A DNA stretch of 64,000 nt from a bacterium (lineage in GTDB: Bacteria; Pseudomonadota; Alphaproteobacteria; Rhodobacterales; Rhodobacteraceae), in the NCBI GenBank assembly GCA_016124195.1, contig WGOE01000002.1, positions 558,001-622,000 of the forward strand, read 5' to 3'. The notes beneath the pieces were generated by a model. It was not told the origin of the DNA. It made no database searches and worked only from the letters and a program-made list of their open reading frames with translations. Below, one piece after another: positions 63,057-64,000 of the stretch. A program made the position numbers and the translations under genes. Numbering within the stretch: the first letter of the stretch is position 1; every line of letters starts with the position of its first letter.

Positions 63057-63563
63057 CTATTTCGAAAAGTCGATCGGCGGCAGGCCCCTGTGCTTGCGAT
63101 AGCCGTTGACCACGGCTTCGATATTGGCCTGATAGATCAGGCGGTCGCGGTCGTATTTCTGCGACTCTTCGAAGGTGACCGCGCGGGCCCGTTCATAGCT
63201 GCCCATCACGGTGCCAAGGAACAGCAGGATTGAGAAGGACACTACCGCGACCGCCGCCACCGACAGGTCGCGCTTGGGCTTGGTGAAGACATAAAGCGCC
63301 ACCGCCCCGATAAAGCCCAGACCCGCCGGCAGAACATCGCCCACCGCCGCCGTCCGGCTGGCCCCGGTCAACATGCCTGTCACCAGCGCCAGCGTGCCGA
63401 ACAAAAAGGCCACGAGGCACAGGAACGGGATGCGCTCGACCCTTGCCCCGCTGAGGGCGGCGTAAGAGGTCACCAGGAGGAAGACCAGAACCGCAAAGCC
63501 CGCCGCCAGCCCCGTCACAACGATGGTCATCTGCAACGCAGCCAGGACGTCGGACTGTTCCAT
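63057..63563 (-). CDS. hypothetical four-segment membrane protein
   Basis: I do not recognise this 168-residue protein. Four hydrophobic segments are visible (about residues 12-36, 47-66, 74-93, 99-119), followed by a polar C-terminal 50 residues (YERARAVTFEESQKYDRDRL...GYRKHRGLPPIDFSK), probably cytoplasmic or periplasmic and helical. It overlaps the end of the next upstream gene by one base (ATGA type), so the two are translated together. Confidence 0.65.
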   Translation of the reverse strand: MEQSDVLAALQMTIVVTGLAAGFAVLVFLLVTSYAALSGARVERIPFLCLVAFLFGTLALVTGMLTGASRTAAVGDVLPAGLGFIGAVALYVFTKPKRDLSVAAVAVVSFSILLFLGTVMGSYERARAVTFEESQKYDRDRLIYQANIEAVVNGYRKHRGLPPIDFSK

Positions 63564-63916
63564 CAGCTTTGCTGCCCGCTCCAGAGGATCCCGGGAACTT
63601 TCGTGAAATCGAACAGGTCGTAAAGGCTCGGCATCTCGGGCGCCTGAAAGGCCTGAAACGGGGGCGAGGTCGGCAGGCCCGGAAAGAGGCTTGATTTGCC
63701 GCAGGAGGGCAGCAGGTCATATTCCTCGCTGGTCAATTCCTGACCGGCCGCGGACTTGCGGTTGATCTCGTCGCAGGTGGGCGGTTTGGCGGCCGAGGAC
63801 TGGGCGGCGCTGGCAGGCGGGGCCGCGGTGTTCTGGGCGCGGACGGGCAGGCTCGACAAAAGCAGCGCAAGACAGAGCGGCGCGGACCTTGTAACCTGCA
63901 GACCGAAAACGCGCAT
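63563..63916 (-). CDS. hypothetical secreted/periplasmic protein
   Basis: A 117-residue protein with a signal peptide ending in VRAQ (SAPLCLALLLSSLPVRAQ), an Ala/Pro/Ser-rich linker, and a small domain with two cysteines (PTCDEINRKS and LLPSCGKSS) that could form a disulfide. It is then proline- and phenylalanine-rich (LFPGLPTSPPFQAFQAPEMP). Family not recognised. It is the first gene of a two-gene unit with the membrane protein at 63057-63563. The remaining 84 bases of the window show no gene. Confidence 0.62.
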   Translation of the reverse strand: MRVFGLQVTRSAPLCLALLLSSLPVRAQNTAAPPASAAQSSAAKPPTCDEINRKSAAGQELTSEEYDLLPSCGKSSLFPGLPTSPPFQAFQAPEMPSLYDLFDFTKVPGILWSGQQS

Positions 63917-64000
63917 CGCAAGACGCCTATGGCAGAACGACCGCGATCGTAGCAGGAAATGGCGCGATTTTCCACGTCAAAACGGGCTTTCGGGAAAAGC

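Noticed and set aside
1-64000. tRNA, rRNA, riboswitch or prophage content
   Set aside because: Reading the intergenic regions showed no cloverleaf-like TTCGAATCC patterns, rRNA segments or integrase/transposase genes. SAM and SAH riboswitch motifs near the methionine genes were looked for by eye and not seen.

Overview
The window is chromosomal DNA of an alphaproteobacterium, almost certainly a member of the Rhodobacteraceae (Rhodobacter/Gemmobacter/Paracoccus-like). The evidence is the high GC content, strong G/C third-position bias and family-typical gene neighbourhoods: a ctaC-ctaB-coxF-ctaG-ctaE-surf1-thrC-M16 run, DUF2484 proteins inside the mur cluster, the DUF1476-purC-purS run, a HlyU-type small protein, and soxBDAG. 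The species cannot be named from the sequence alone. I see no rRNA, tRNA, CRISPR array, insertion sequence, prophage or integrase.

Layout. 1-6260: 3' part of a glutamate dehydrogenase-type gene, then the four-subunit sarcosine oxidase operon soxB-soxD-soxA-soxG. 6428-10800: dnaG, rpoD and a small membrane protein. 10989-13193: HlyU-like protein, an unknown protein, a small secreted protein, and an exported dienelactone hydrolase-like enzyme on the minus strand. 13429-17460: nrdR, ribD, a DenD-like epimerase/dehydrogenase, an SDR enzyme and a divergent GNAT. 17569-34194: the downstream part of the division and cell wall cluster (murD, a GFA protein, ftsW, murG, murC, two DUF2484 proteins, murB, ddl, ftsQ, ftsA, ftsZ), followed by lpxC, bamD and recN. 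34180-38726: a mostly minus-strand block with a SnoaL-like protein, a DUF1638 protein, a corrinoid (B12) protein, a homocysteine methyltransferase and the F1-ATPase inhibitor zeta (DUF1476), with a plus-strand radical SAM gene in the middle. 38946-41099: purC, purS, a zinc alcohol dehydrogenase. 41312-48879: the xylose locus (xylF-xylH-xylG-xylB-xylA on the minus strand, divergent ROK regulator). 48986-55112: an alpha/beta hydrolase, an IolE-like dehydratase, tex and tldD. 55462-63054: cytochrome c oxidase subunits II and III with assembly factors, thrC, an M16 peptidase and a GNAT. 63057-63916: two unrecognised envelope proteins.

How the genes work together. Sarcosine oxidase feeds one-carbon units into folate. 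The B12 protein, the homocysteine methyltransferase and DUF1638 look like separate parts of a split cobalamin-dependent methionine synthase, which would spend methyl-THF. The mur/fts genes make and divide the wall, while lpxC and bamD serve the outer membrane. The cox genes build an aa3-type oxidase, whose subunit I lies outside the window.

The most unusual content is between genes. There are at least four families of short dispersed elements: a GATGGGCAATCTGCCCATC palindrome (7 units, 5 loci, two loci as inverted pairs); a 22-bp TTCAT-N8-AAATA(C/T)(T/C)CC motif next to GC-rich hairpins (5 units, 4 loci); a GAATTTTCTGCGAAAATTC palindrome (2 loci); and an 11-bp phased AGACG array upstream of murB that shares pieces with the tex/tldD spacer. 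Nearly all units of the first three families lie just 3' of genes.
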